Positions 1 through 8,510 of a DNA stretch of 35,348 bases are shown here, piece by piece; within the stretch, counting starts at the first letter, position 1; every line of letters begins with the position of its first letter. Origin of the DNA: a virus; the IMG/VR virus record IMGVR_UViG_3300009161_002770, positions 1-35,348 of that record. One strand, given 5' to 3'. The notes beneath the pieces were generated by a model that saw nothing but the letters and a program-made list of their open reading frames with translations, was not told the origin of the DNA and did no database searches. Both the position numbers and the translations under genes were made by a program.

Positions 1-3000
1 CCCATTACTGGAAAAATGCAGCCAAGCGAACGCGGTGCTCCTGGCGCTACTAGCGCCCCATCCATGATGGCTTCTGCAATGCGAAACCCGATTCAAACCT
101 TAAGGGGCCTTAAAGAGGGTCTGGTTGACCCTAGATCTGTTAAGGGCTGGGAAACAGGTACTAGCGCGCAACAAATGTTTGCTAGAGCTCAAATTGGTAT
201 GCAAGATGCTCAGGCAAAATATGGTAAAAGCATGGAGCGTTTTCAAACAGCGTTTGACAAAGGAAGAATTTCTGAAGAAAGACTGAATCATCTAAAAGAC
301 CAAGCCTATAAGCGACTCCTAAAAGAGCAGTCAGCTATTGCTACTGGTGGCTATGGCCAAAAATTTGCTGAAGAGATTGGTAAGTCTGGGTCCATTGCAA
401 AAGAGAATGGACGTCTTATGGGGGAAAGCTTTAAGGCGATGGGGAAAAACATTCGAAGCGCTGGGATAAACATTGCTGCTGCTGGTGGAAGGCTGCTTGG
501 TTCAGTAGGAATGATGGTTGCTTCTCCTATGGGAGCCATATTAGCTGCTACGGCTATATACAGCACTGCAAGAAGCATCCAGCAAAAAACTGGCGAGGGC
601 GCGAAGGCAGAGTTAAACGCAAATAATCTATCCCAGTATCAACAGGCTGCTGGGCAGTCTGGTACTGGCGGGGTAAAGCTAAAAGACCTGCTCAAGGCAG
701 AGTCTCAAAGCAATGCGAAATTAGACCAAGACTGGTCAAAAATTAGCGAGTCCGACACTGCGTTTGCTCAAAAAAATCCAGGTATGACCGATAAACGGTT
801 GATTGGAGCTAGTCAAACTAGCGCCTTGGCGTTTTTGCGTACAAATGTTGGAAAGACTGAAGGAAACGAAAAGGTACTTTCGCAAATTTCTGCGGACCTT
901 GTTAGGCAATTTGGCGCAACAGCTGCGCAGGGGATAGTAGATTCCTTTAAAAACAAGAGCGACGCAACTTTCGAAGATTATCAAAATCTAGCTCAACTGC
1001 AAAAAAGAGAATTTGACCGTTCAGGATACTTTAACCGGAACTCTGGATTTGGTAGCGCTCAGGGTTTGCAGGCATTAATCAGCGGTAATCTAAACTCGAT
1101 TGAGCAAAGAGCTGGAAATGTTGGCAGCGTTTATGGAACCGAAACAGGCTCTGCTTACCGCGCTCAACAAATGAACGCAGCTACTGGGATGCTGGCAGGA
1201 GGAGGCACTAATGCCTCTGGAGTGCGTGCGCTTGGGGAGGGCGCGCTAGCTCTTACAGGTGTTGGGTCTGCTTTTATAGGAAAAGACGCAAACCAATCAA
1301 ATACTGCTTACAACAACGCGCAAGCAAATATTTTTAAGGGATTTGGACTGCAGGGTAGGTACGCGCAAAGCAATCAAGAATACCAATCTTATTTCAGAAA
1401 ATTAGAAGACGAGTATGGTGGCGGAGCACGCCTTGGATATAGCTACTCAGGTTTAATGAATTATGCCTCGGGTAAGGAACTTGACTTAAACAAGCAGGAA
1501 GACAAACAAAAGGCTATTCAGGGATATATTGCTGATCGTGGTGGTAGCAGAGGTAAAGACATTGTTAATCAGGTGTGGGGTGAATATGCCGGAATGTCTT
1601 CTGCCGATTTGGACGCAAAAGTCAAGGATGGTCTCTCTAAAACCCCGAAGGCCGAAAACAACGAAGTTTTTAAGAATCAGGTTGCCCTAGTTGGAAAGCA
1701 GTACGGAGGAGATGGAAAAGACGTATCTACTTCTGTATTGCAAAATACAAAGGCAATATCGGCTCTTACCGAGCAGGTAGGAAACGCTGCCGTTCAGTTT
1801 AGTGCTGCCGGATCTTTAGCTGCTGACGCTGTTAAAAAGGCGGGAGGGGATTTTGACAAGGCTGCCGGAATCCTGCAGGCTATGGCAGCAACCACTGGTA
1901 ATCCAGCGGCTCAAGAACTTTACAACCAGACAGTATCTCAAATACGGCAAATCAAAAATATTCAGGGTCCAGTTCAAGGTATGGCTGACAGAGGAAAGAT
2001 TGCGCAAGACGCGTTTGAATTTGAAACAAAAGTTAATTCTAAAGGCGGTCCTATATCTGATGCCAATGCAGAAAAGCTTAAAGAAGGCAGAGCTACTCAA
2101 GAAGCAGCAGCTGGAGAATTTAAGCAGTTCCTGGTAAGCGTAATTCAAACACTGCGCTCTTACAACAAGCAAGTTAAGCGCTCAAACGAAGACTTTAGCC
2201 TCCAGCAAGAACGAGCAAGACTTGCTTTTGACAAAAATATCAAGCGCCAAATTGAAGATATGGCTAGTTCTCTGGCTGATCCTTATTCGCGAATACCTGC
2301 TCGCAGCACTCAAAGCACGTCAGCTATTGGCCAAAACATTGACGAGCAGAACCAAGTTTTCGACACTCAAAACAAAAACCTTAAAAAGGCAGAACAACTT
2401 GGTTTGGATAAAAAGACTATCCAATTCCTTGATTTGGCTAACCCAGAAAAAGCTCAACAACTTGCTCGTATAGTTGACGAAGCTGGGACCGATCCTAAGT
2501 CTGTTCAGCGCCTTAATAACTCGGTAAAAGAGCGTTTGCGTATTGTCGAAGAATCCCTAAAGAGCGGCTATAACAAGGTCTATGACCGTGCCGTTGAAGA
2601 CTTCAATCTGGCTATGCAGCAAGGAGCTGATGACTTTAACAAAGCTATGGAGCGTTTAGCCACTGACGTCAAAGATAATTTTACTGAAATTACAGGTGGT
2701 TATGACAAGTTAATTGGTGAGATTAAGCGCTTGGGTGGAGATGCAATTGGAGTAATGAAGCGTATTGATGCTTACTGGGCAAAATCCAAATTTCTACGAG
2801 GGGACGCAGAAGTCAGTGATCCAGGCACACCGACTGATCCTCCGAAAAATCAGACTACGAAGACAACGAATCCGCCTACTCCACCTCAGTGGAACAGTAA
2901 AGGTCAGATAGTTGACCCTGCTCCAACCCCTCCTGGTGATCAAAAAGATTCTGATGGGCGTTCAGTAGTAAACCCTGTTGGCTTGTACGGTTTTGCCAAC

Positions 3001-3534
3001 CCCCCTTCCGCAGATTGGGTAAAAAGAAATACATTTGGGTGGTCACCAAATAACCCGCCATTTGGGGAATACAACGAAACTGGAAAGTGGGTCCAGTTAA
3101 CGTCAACAGGTATGGGCAAGAACTGGATTTGGTTTGACTATGACCAATCTCCAGATAAATTTGACCAAGTAGACGCTGACGGAAAAATGCTTAAAGTAGC
3201 AATACACAGGGCATACGGCGGTTCTTTGAGCGCGGGTAATTCTTACGTTGTAGGGGAAAAAGGACCCGAGCTTCTCCAAGGCGTATCTGGCCATATAGTG
3301 CCCTCCACGTCCTTCCAGAGCTCCGTAGCGCGTGAGACGGTACAGATGATGCGGGTAGCTGGTTTCCAGACTCCTGCGGCCTACCAGGGGCCTCAGAGCA
3401 CCAATGTAGATAACTCCACCAAGATCATGGGCGGACAGTTCACTGTGGTGTCTGGAGACCCTGATGAGATGGGGCGCAAGCTCAAGGGCAAGGATCGCTT
3501 AGATCGCCTACGCGGAGTAGTAAAAAACGGCTAA
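1..3534 (+). CDS. Tail tape measure protein, 5' end off window
   Basis: Long tail protein that sets tail length and is threaded through the tail tube. The frame is open from base 1. An ATG at 16 gives 1172 residues, but it has no good SD, so the true start probably lies upstream of the window. The sequence is Ala/Gln/Lys-rich and helical. A hydrophobic stretch (about residues 160-180 from the ATG: LLGSVGMMVASPMGAILAAT) resembles tape measure membrane segments. Long coiled-coil-like parts lie at about 690-930. Near the C-terminus is the block YGGSLSAGNSYVVGEKGPEL, typical of actinophage and Siphoviridae tape measure ends. A Pro/Thr-rich linker (about 935-985) separates the helical part from the C-terminal domain. 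The gene ends facing the leftward block across a terminator. Assignment is by length, composition and the C-terminal motif. Confidence 0.85.
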   Translation, partial: PITGKMQPSERGAPGATSAPSMMASAMRNPIQTLRGLKEGLVDPRSVKGWETGTSAQQMFARAQIGMQDAQAKYGKSMERFQTAFDKGRISEERLNHLKDQAYKRLLKEQSAIATGGYGQKFAEEIGKSGSIAKENGRLMGESFKAMGKNIRSAGINIAAAGGRLLGSVGMMVASPMGAILAATAIYSTARSIQQKTGEGAKAELNANNLSQYQQAAGQSGTGGVKLKDLLKAESQSNAKLDQDWSKISESDTAFAQKNPGMTDKRLIGASQTSALAFLRTNVGKTEGNEKVLSQISADLVRQFGATAAQGIVDSFKNKSDATFEDYQNLAQLQKREFDRSGYFNRNSGFGSAQGLQALISGNLNSIEQRAGNVGSVYGTETGSAYRAQQMNAATGMLAGGGTNASGVRALGEGALALTGVGSAFIGKDANQSNTAYNNAQANIFKGFGLQGRYAQSNQEYQSYFRKLEDEYGGGARLGYSYSGLMNYASGKELDLNKQEDKQKAIQGYIADRGGSRGKDIVNQVWGEYAGMSSADLDAKVKDGLSKTPKAENNEVFKNQVALVGKQYGGDGKDVSTSVLQNTKAISALTEQVGNAAVQFSAAGSLAADAVKKAGGDFDKAAGILQAMAATTGNPAAQELYNQTVSQIRQIKNIQGPVQGMADRGKIAQDAFEFETKVNSKGGPISDANAEKLKEGRATQEAAAGEFKQFLVSVIQTLRSYNKQVKRSNEDFSLQQERARLAFDKNIKRQIEDMASSLADPYSRIPARSTQSTSAIGQNIDEQNQVFDTQNKNLKKAEQLGLDKKTIQFLDLANPEKAQQLARIVDEAGTDPKSVQRLNNSVKERLRIVEESLKSGYNKVYDRAVEDFNLAMQQGADDFNKAMERLATDVKDNFTEITGGYDKLIGEIKRLGGDAIGVMKRIDAYWAKSKFLRGDAEVSDPGTPTDPPKNQTTKTTNPPTPPQWNSKGQIVDPAPTPPGDQKDSDGRSVVNPVGLYGFANPPSADWVKRNTFGWSPNNPPFGEYNETGKWVQLTSTGMGKNWIWFDYDQSPDKFDQVDADGKMLKVAIHRAYGGSLSAGNSYVVGEKGPELLQGVSGHIVPSTSFQSSVARETVQMMRVAGFQTPAAYQGPQSTNVDNSTKIMGGQFTVVSGDPDEMGRKLKGKDRLDRLRGVVKNG

Positions 3535-3553
3535 GCAAGCGGTTTTGGGCAAA

Positions 3554-3583
3554 TAAAAAAAGCCCCCACCCCCCGAAGGGGGC
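3554..3583 (-). terminator. Rho-independent terminator of the leftward block
   Basis: Read on the minus strand, a GC stem (GCCCCC/GGGGGC, or five C-G pairs around a TTCG loop) is followed by seven T residues. It lies just beyond the stop of the last leftward gene and between convergent genes, so it should end leftward transcription before the tape measure gene. There is no T-run on the plus side. Confidence 0.85.
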
Positions 3584-3593
3584 AGGGACTCCT

Positions 3594-4001
3594 TTACTTA
3601 GCTTGTGCAAATACAGCAGGGTTTGGCTTTACGCCTTCAATGCTAGAACAGCACTCTTTCGCGCTTTCTTTTGCGTTGCCGTAGTTCTCTGAGGAATAAG
3701 AACTTCCACAGGCACCACAGAGCCACTCCTGATTATCATCTCTAGGTTGGCAATTTAGTTCTTTGACCTGAGAGTAGCAGTTAGGACATTCCCAAGTTTC
3801 CATCGGATCATCTTCTGGCTTATAGCCAATTTCATATCCGCCAGCATCTGGGTTACTGCCGTCCTCGTAAATCTTGACTTCTCTCCAATCAATTACAACT
3901 ATTTCGTAGGAAGTCCAATCATCGTTGTCCTTCCACGAGTTGCAATAGTGGCAGTAAGTCTCTTGCGTTGCATCTTCGTTACTCTTCTGAATTGCAAACA
4001 T
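3594..4001 (-). CDS. Zinc-ribbon protein of unknown function
   Basis: 135 residues. Three Cys pairs are visible: CHYC near residue 17, CPNC near 73 and CGAC near 95, with a further CC near 117. Spacing fits one or two zinc ribbons. The protein is acidic and soluble with no membrane segment. Start choice is supported by AAGGAG a few bases before the ATG. It is the last gene of the leftward block and overlaps the upstream gene by 23 bases, so the two are probably translated together. Function is unknown; a nucleic-acid or host-protein binding role is possible on the zinc ribbons alone. Confidence 0.75.
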   Translation of the reverse strand: MFAIQKSNEDATQETYCHYCNSWKDNDDWTSYEIVVIDWREVKIYEDGSNPDAGGYEIGYKPEDDPMETWECPNCYSQVKELNCQPRDDNQEWLCGACGSSYSSENYGNAKESAKECCSSIEGVKPNPAVFAQAK

Positions 4002-4623
4002 GCCTCATCTCCTTTGTTAAAGCGTGGCCTAACGACATACCCGATAGGAACAGCATTTGCTCTTCTTCTGTGCTGCACAGGGTAGATAGGGCCGTCTCCT
4101 TGATAAATACGGCTGTTTCGTTGGTAATCATGTTGGAGAGGTTTTCGATGATTCTGTCAAACTTGGCAGATCCACTTTCTTCATCTCCAGCAACTGTCTT
4201 AAACACTCTGACAAAATCTTCGGGGGTGATCTTGTTTTCCTCCACCGATCCTTCGTCAATGCGTCCAGCCAAATAACCGTGGTACACGAACAGGGGGATG
4301 GTTCGGATCATCAGAGCAAGAATCACTTCGTCGTTTTTCAAGAAGTGCTCTTTGTCAACCGTGTCTTCCCCTGCCGCCATAGCCTGAAGGTTAAGGTCCT
4401 CAAGCGATGTCTCCAAGCTATTGCTGGTTAGTTCTCCTGCCCACTTCGCCAATGTCTCTAAGTCAAAGACATCTGAGATTACTTCCTCAGTTGTATCTGA
4501 GGTTTCAGATATAGACCTATCGGCTAAATCTGCTTGCTTAACATTTAGCCTGTCGGCTACTTGTTCCATGAGCATGGAAGATGCTCTAGAGAGTTTAATC
4601 AAGGTTTGCATTTCGCTACTCAT
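3979..4623 (-). CDS. Hypothetical acidic helical protein
   Basis: 214 residues, Glu/Asp/Ser/Thr-rich and predicted mostly helical, with no recognised motif. A central hydrophobic patch (ILALMIRTIPLFVYHGYLAG, about residues 125-144) could be a buried helix or a weak membrane segment. The start overlaps the stop of the preceding gene (ATGA) and lacks a strong SD, so translational coupling is likely. It belongs to a four-gene run (3594-5233) with overlaps or gaps of a few bases. Confidence 0.7.
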   Translation of the reverse strand: MSSEMQTLIKLSRASSMLMEQVADRLNVKQADLADRSISETSDTTEEVISDVFDLETLAKWAGELTSNSLETSLEDLNLQAMAAGEDTVDKEHFLKNDEVILALMIRTIPLFVYHGYLAGRIDEGSVEENKITPEDFVRVFKTVAGDEESGSAKFDRIIENLSNMITNETAVFIKETALSTLCSTEEEQMLFLSGMSLGHALTKEMRHVCNSEE

Positions 4624-4859
4624 TTGGTGGTAACCACTTTCTCTAGATTTGATGTAATCTCGTTTTTATCGTTTGCTTTTAGCGCGTTGTTCTTGATTAA
4701 CGAAATTGCCGAAGTGGCTACTACGCCCATTACGGTCCTGGCCTCGTGAGCTAGATACTTGGAGAGAGTCATTTCGGACTCAACTCCGTTGATGTTAACT
4801 CGTACTACTTGAGATCCAATCTGGCTAGCAATCTCTGTTAATCTCGAAGCGTCTTTCAT
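4620..4859 (-). CDS. Hypothetical small protein
   Basis: 79 residues with no recognised motif. The middle (ARTVMGVVATSAISLI, about 40-55) is hydrophobic but short for a membrane helix. GGAGTAACC precedes the ATG, giving a normal SD. The gene sits two bases after the upstream gene and overlaps the downstream one by four bases, consistent with one operon. Confidence 0.65.
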   Translation of the reverse strand: MKDASRLTEIASQIGSQVVRVNINGVESEMTLSKYLAHEARTVMGVVATSAISLIKNNALKANDKNEITSNLEKVVTTK

Positions 4860-4861
4860 GG

Positions 4862-5233
4862 TTACTCCATTTCGTTGTTATCTTCCATAGCGAAACGAAC
4901 CGTGATTGATCCGTTCCTAACCAGTGCTGCAAGGAACTCCGTTGTTTCAACCGCAACGGTGAAGTCTGGGTTACCAGCTCCGTTTGGATCCTCATTTGTA
5001 GGTGCGCTTTCTGTGCCCCAGATGATTCCCGCCGCAAAGAAATTAAAAGCAATCGCGGAAAAAACATGGTTCATTGCGTTTTCGTCTTCGTCAGTGGCAA
5101 GGTCTGTTACATCCTCAATAGCCTGACTAACAAATTGGTCAAGAACCTCTAGGAACTGCTGGGTTTGTTCGTGGTTGAACATTTGCTTTGATACTTCGTC
5201 TGCCAATTCGACAGCACTTGATATGCCGATCAT
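4862..5233 (-). CDS. Hypothetical protein
   Basis: 123 residues, acidic, with a hydrophobic centre (VFSAIAFNFFAAGIIWG, about 58-74). A strong AAGGAG lies eight bases before the ATG at 5233. It is the first gene of a tight four-gene run (3594-5233) just downstream of the two tRNAs in the direction of transcription. Its central hydrophobic helix resembles the neighbouring gene's, so the four products could act together; this is inference. Confidence 0.65.
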   Translation of the reverse strand: MIGISSAVELADEVSKQMFNHEQTQQFLEVLDQFVSQAIEDVTDLATDEDENAMNHVFSAIAFNFFAAGIIWGTESAPTNEDPNGAGNPDFTVAVETTEFLAALVRNGSITVRFAMEDNNEME

Positions 5234-5261
5234 TTTTTCTCCTTATTGTTTGTTGTTGGCG

Positions 5262-5334
5262 TGCGCCTGGTTGGATTCGAACCAACGACCAACGGATTAG
5301 AAGTCCGTTGCTCTATCCTCTGAGCTACAAGCGC
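5262..5334 (-). tRNA. tRNA-Arg (anticodon TCT)
   Basis: 73-nt cloverleaf on the minus strand. The 7-bp acceptor GCGCTTG/CAGGCGC has one G-T pair. The anticodon stem ACGGA/TCCGT surrounds CTTCTAA (anticodon TCT), and the T-arm carries GGTTCGAATCC. Discriminator is A; the full CCA is not encoded. It should decode AGA/AGG, and AGA is frequent in the phage genes here. Confidence 0.93.
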
Positions 5335-5335
5335 G

Positions 5336-5409
5336 TGGGGCGACTGGGACTTGAACCCAGGACCGACGGATTATGAGTCCGCTGCTCTGACCAGCTGAGC
5401 TACCGCCCC
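5336..5409 (-). tRNA. tRNA with CAT anticodon (Met or Ile2)
   Basis: 74-nt cloverleaf on the minus strand, one base from tRNA-Arg. The acceptor GGGGCGG pairs with TCGCCCC (last pair G-T). The anticodon loop CTCATAA carries CAT, and the T-arm has GGTTCAAGTCC. The acceptor starts with a normal G1-C72 pair, so this is not an initiator. Elongator Met and lysidine-modified Ile (decoding ATA) cannot be separated by eye. Confidence 0.92.
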
Positions 5410-5415
5410 CCTCGC

Positions 5416-5880
5416 CTATACCGAGAGATTGAACATTGACACTGTAATGGGTTGGTACTCCCCAGCGTCAACAAAGGTTACTTCTGAGTTGTACAAGTAC
5501 ATCTTCTTGTCACGGAAGACGTATCTGTACAAGGAGCCATCTTCACCGCGCCAGTCCAGATATTGATCATCTGGGATGAACGGGGCTAGTGCTTGGACAA
5601 ATACATCCTCGCACATGGCTTTGTTATCGTAGTACTCAATCAGGAGGTTCAGGTCTTTGTCGTACCTGCACTCATAGCCAACCAAATCTAGAATCTCAAG
5701 AGCGCTTTCAGCAGTCTTGTGATAGTCGGCTGGCATTCCGGCAAACACCTTTTCTCCTGAGCTTAACCCAGTCTTCAAATCGTCATTTTCATTTAGACGC
5801 TTCAAAGCCTCAAACGCCCTGCCCAAATGCGCGGCAGGGATCTTGACAGTGCTGTCAGTCAACTGAACGTAGTACCCCAT
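5416..5880 (-). CDS. Conserved phage protein, MGYYVxLTDS family
   Basis: 154 residues from the ATG at 5880. This start is preceded by AAAGGAG ten bases upstream; the longer open frame lies inside the upstream gene and is not protein-like. The N-terminus MGYYVQLTDSTVKIP and the C-terminal region DWRGEDGSLYRYVF resemble a small conserved family often seen in tailed phages and of unknown function. I know this family by pattern only. It overlaps the upstream gene by 26 bases and is followed by the tRNA pair. Confidence 0.75.
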   Translation of the reverse strand: MGYYVQLTDSTVKIPAAHLGRAFEALKRLNENDDLKTGLSSGEKVFAGMPADYHKTAESALEILDLVGYECRYDKDLNLLIEYYDNKAMCEDVFVQALAPFIPDDQYLDWRGEDGSLYRYVFRDKKMYLYNSEVTFVDAGEYQPITVSMFNLSV

Positions 5881-6262
5881 GATTGCGGGCTCCTTTCGGC
5901 TCTTGGACCCTGACAACTTCCTTCTCGTAGTCAAACACTTCATCAGAAGGATTAACAGGTGCGGAAGTTGTCTGCTCCTTGAGGATGGTTGATGGTCGCA
6001 AGAAACTTTGCTGACCACCGTTGAACACTACTCCATCAACCTCGTGGCAGTAGGCAAGAACCCCAGCCCTAATCAAAGCGTCAGACAGGGTTGGGTAGAA
6101 CTCTTCCCACTCGTTGGCTACAAAATCAGTCCACGAGAGTTGGAATACGTACTCTGATGTTCCAAACATGTCGTTCTGGTGCTCGAATCGCTTGATCGTC
6201 ACACCAGTAACGTTATACAACTCAAAGAAGACAACTTCTTGAGGTCGGTTGATTTCAGACAT
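5855..6262 (-). CDS. Hypothetical protein
   Basis: 135 residues starting MSEINRPQEVVFFELYN. No recognised motif; mixed alpha/beta, acidic and soluble. The ATG is preceded by AAGGAAAAACAAGAAG. It overlaps the upstream gene by eight bases and the downstream one by 26 bases, so the three genes 5416-6461 look like one translation-coupled unit. Confidence 0.7.
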   Translation of the reverse strand: MSEINRPQEVVFFELYNVTGVTIKRFEHQNDMFGTSEYVFQLSWTDFVANEWEEFYPTLSDALIRAGVLAYCHEVDGVVFNGGQQSFLRPSTILKEQTTSAPVNPSDEVFDYEKEVVRVQEPKGARNHGVLRSVD

Positions 6263-6461
6263 CTTCTTGTTTTTCCTTCCATTCGTATCGGATGTAACTG
6301 CTGATGCGGTGTACCACGTTTGCCTGCGCTATTGCGTAAGCATCGTGGTTTTTTGTTTGGTTGCAATCTGGGTGTTCTCCATTGCAGCTGCAGGTGAAAG
6401 CAAATGGCATGAACCTTTTGCGTACTGCGTCTGCTAAGGATTCCCTATCACTTTGTTCCAT
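6255..6461 (-). CDS. Small Cys/His protein, hypothetical
   Basis: 68 residues from the ATG at 6461, starting MEQSDRESLADAVRKRF. The frame is open to 6500, but AAGGAGAGG sits right before the ATG at 6461, so I choose that start. A possible metal site is seen in CSCNGEHPDCN. The leader of this gene contains tandem hairpins (6483-6552 and 6571-6686). Confidence 0.65.
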   Translation of the reverse strand: MEQSDRESLADAVRKRFMPFAFTCSCNGEHPDCNQTKNHDAYAIAQANVVHRISSYIRYEWKEKQEDV

Positions 6462-6482
6462 TACCTCTCCTTGATAGTTGGA

Positions 6483-6552
6483 TGAGTAGTTTAGACACAT
6501 ACTCAGGTGCTTAAGAACCCCCTTTTAGATCGGGTAGTTTAGGCACATACCC
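6483..6552 (-). repeat. Two tandem hairpins with covarying stems and conserved loop
   Basis: Two copies of one element lie 48 bases apart. On the plus strand the first is GAGTA, loop GTTTAGACACA, TACTC (6484-6504). The second is GGGTA, loop GTTTAGGCACA, TACCC (6532-6552). The second base of the stem changes A to G while its partner changes T to C, so pairing is kept and the 11-base loop is nearly unchanged. Both are followed by AGGTGC. They lie in the leader of the gene starting at 6461. This pattern points to a structured RNA or a protein-binding hairpin. Confidence 0.65.
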
Positions 6553-6570
6553 AGGTGCACCAACCAACCA

Positions 6571-6686
6571 CGTTAGGCATTACCTAACGGAAGGGTTAAA
6601 AGGAGTTAAAACCCTCCTGCTGCCTAGAGAATGGGAAACCCTAGGCAGCCGCTCATGGCCTAAAGAGGCTATTTAGGCTCGCCATG
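6571..6686 (-). other. Cluster of stem-loops after the AAA ATPase gene
   Basis: Four inverted repeats lie between the ATPase stop and the tandem hairpins. They are CGTTAGG/CCTAACG (6571-6589), AGGAG/CTCCT (6601-6618), GCTGCCTAG/CTAGGCAGC (6619-6649) and CATGGC/GCCATG with an inner CCTAAA/TTTAGG (6654-6686). None is followed by a clear T-run on the minus strand, so they are not classic terminators. Together with 6483-6552 they fill the 230-base gene-free stretch. Confidence 0.55.
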
Positions 6687-6691
6687 ACGAG

Positions 6692-8188
6692 TTATCCGCA
6701 ACTCACTTCAATATCTTCAACTGCTGATTGAACGATATTGCGAAGCAAGCTGTCAAACGCAGTCTCAAAGGTGGTTGGCTCCTTCAAGCCTGCAGTGTTT
6801 GACTGCTGTTGTGCCCACTGTGCCCGAAGAGCCAAAGCAGCGTCAACCATGTCATCAGTCGAAAGCGTGAACTGAATGGCATCTGACGTGCTCCATGCTC
6901 CTGGCTGGTTTTCTTCCAACCAGTCAACCCGGTTAGACAAAGCCAAGATGCGGGCCTTGTCAATCACCTGGTTCATGTAAGCCGGTGAGTAACCTTCGCT
7001 AACAGCAAAGATTGCGTCGTAGTCCAGCTTCGGGTGGTTCTCATTGGAAGGATCTCCGAACCGTGGTCGTTCAACAGGCTTGCCCTCAACCTTGAGCTGC
7101 ACAAGACGCGTGAAGGACTCAAGGTCAAAGTCGCCCAACTGCATGAACGTGTGAATACGTCCAGCACGCAAGAACCCAGGGTCAATCTTTTCTGGGTAGT
7201 TGGTGGTCATAACGACCATAGTTGGGCGTCCCTTGGACTGCATACCATCGAACTGCTCAAGTAGGTCAGATACCTTCTGACGGTCCCTGGAGCTGGCAGC
7301 AATCTCAACGTCCTCAACGATAAGGACAGAGGGACGGCGATCTTCACCATACATGTTGACCAACTGCTTACCAGCCACGATCTCGCTAGCAGTAGCCTGA
7401 ATGACAGTGCAACCGTTCTCATTTGCGACTTGGCACAACCAAGCGATGATGGATGACTTACCAGTACCGAAGTCAGCCGAGAGAAGGGTGTTGTTCGTGA
7501 GTGGCAAATTAGCAGCCTTCACCACTTCTGGGTGCTTGACGCGAAGGAACATCTCAGCCTTGAGAGTTCTTTCGATCTCGCGACGGAACACTAGGAAGTT
7601 GGGGTTAACCGCGTTCGCAGTGTCAATGAACTCAGGATCATCCTTGGCCGTAATTGTGCGACCTCGGTAGATACTGTTTTCCTGCAGAACCTTCTGAATG
7701 GTGTCCAGAAGAAGAAGCGCCTCAGTCTCAAAGCGCTTTTGGGATACCAGAGACACGGCATAGATCATTCCGTGCTGTTCATGGCGCGAACCACCAGTGG
7801 TGATTGTTGCCTTGATCTCTGGGATGTAGATCTCGCCCCACGGGACAGTGGTGGAATCATTGACACCAGGGCCAGTCTTGATTACCACATTTGTAGCGGG
7901 GGTAGAGCCGAACATTCCAGCTTGAGGGCGCTGGAAGCCTTCGTGGTTGTACAGGTGAAGGAGAGCAAGCTTGGTAGCGTGCGCACCATCCCAAGGGCGG
8001 TAATGGTACTCCCGAACCTGCTGGAAGTCCTCCTTCTCCAAGCGGATCTTCTCTTGGAACAACTCAAGCCCTTGCTCATTTGACATGGGCTCGGGCTTGG
8101 CGATGTAGGACTCTTTCCAGTCCTGGATACCGTTCTGTGCTGTGATGGGCTTTCCATCAATCATAATTGCCTTTGGTGCTGATGACAT
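6692..8188 (-). CDS. AAA+ family ATPase
   Basis: 498 residues from the ATG at 8188, which has AAAGGAG eight bases upstream; the open frame extends 15 residues further without an SD. The N-terminal 235 residues are not recognised. The AAA module follows: Walker A in ADFGTGKSS (about 238-246, with Phe where most AAA proteins have Pro), Walker B VLIVED (288-293), sensor 1 TTN (328-330) and arginines in FLRAGRIH (340-346) suitable as an arginine finger. The C-terminal region is a helical lid. This is the pattern of FtsH/spastin/Rubisco-activase-like AAA proteins, which remodel or unfold protein substrates as hexamers. The substrate is unknown. Small membrane-type proteins lie directly upstream in the same direction. 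Confidence 0.85.
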   Translation of the reverse strand: MSSAPKAIMIDGKPITAQNGIQDWKESYIAKPEPMSNEQGLELFQEKIRLEKEDFQQVREYHYRPWDGAHATKLALLHLYNHEGFQRPQAGMFGSTPATNVVIKTGPGVNDSTTVPWGEIYIPEIKATITTGGSRHEQHGMIYAVSLVSQKRFETEALLLLDTIQKVLQENSIYRGRTITAKDDPEFIDTANAVNPNFLVFRREIERTLKAEMFLRVKHPEVVKAANLPLTNNTLLSADFGTGKSSIIAWLCQVANENGCTVIQATASEIVAGKQLVNMYGEDRRPSVLIVEDVEIAASSRDRQKVSDLLEQFDGMQSKGRPTMVVMTTNYPEKIDPGFLRAGRIHTFMQLGDFDLESFTRLVQLKVEGKPVERPRFGDPSNENHPKLDYDAIFAVSEGYSPAYMNQVIDKARILALSNRVDWLEENQPGAWSTSDAIQFTLSTDDMVDAALALRAQWAQQQSNTAGLKEPTTFETAFDSLLRNIVQSAVEDIEVSCG

Positions 8189-8199
8189 CTTGCTCTCCT

Positions 8200-8421
8200 T
8201 TAGTTTTTGTCGTCGGTTGCTAGTTGCACACATCGGGGGCAGGCGCCATCCGTTGCGTCGTGCTGGTGCTGTCCTACAGTGACTTCGCTTCGGTCGTCTG
8301 AAGCGTCGTACTTGTTCTGGATAAATCCCCAGATGTATGAGTAGATATCCTCATTGATGCTTTGCAGATCCTCGGACTTGAAGTGCTGTCCGACATCAAT
8401 TGTGATGCGCTGTGTTGCCAT
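8200..8421 (-). CDS. Hypothetical small protein
   Basis: 73 residues starting MATQRITIDVGQHF. One CPRC pair lies near the C-terminus with two His a few residues before it (QHQH), so a single metal site is possible. AAGGAAGAAGC precedes the ATG. It lies 11 bases upstream of the AAA ATPase gene and is probably co-transcribed with it. Confidence 0.65.
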   Translation of the reverse strand: MATQRITIDVGQHFKSEDLQSINEDIYSYIWGFIQNKYDASDDRSEVTVGQHQHDATDGACPRCVQLATDDKN

Positions 8422-8455
8422 GCTTCTTCCTTCTTTCTTGGTTGGTTTTGGAAGA

Positions 8456-8498
8456 GGGGAAGGTCCCGTTGCTCATCCCAGAAAACAGGACCTTCCCC
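8456..8498 (-). other. Strong intergenic stem-loop
   Basis: An 11-bp perfect stem (GGGGAAGGTCC with GGACCTTCCCC) and a 21-base loop lie between two leftward genes. On the minus strand it is followed by TCTTCC, not a T-run. It may be a transcript-stabilising or processing hairpin, or a weak terminator. Confidence 0.6.
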
Positions 8499-8510
8499 GG
8501 ACTGTGGGTG

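Noticed and set aside
5188-5376. Plus-strand open frame across the tRNAs
   Set aside because: It is the antisense of two well-formed tRNAs and the start of a minus-strand gene.
5416-6018. Longer 200-residue version of the MGYYV protein
   Set aside because: The added 46 residues overlap the upstream gene, look unlike protein (Ser/Arg/Leu-rich) and the SD is at the ATG at 5880.
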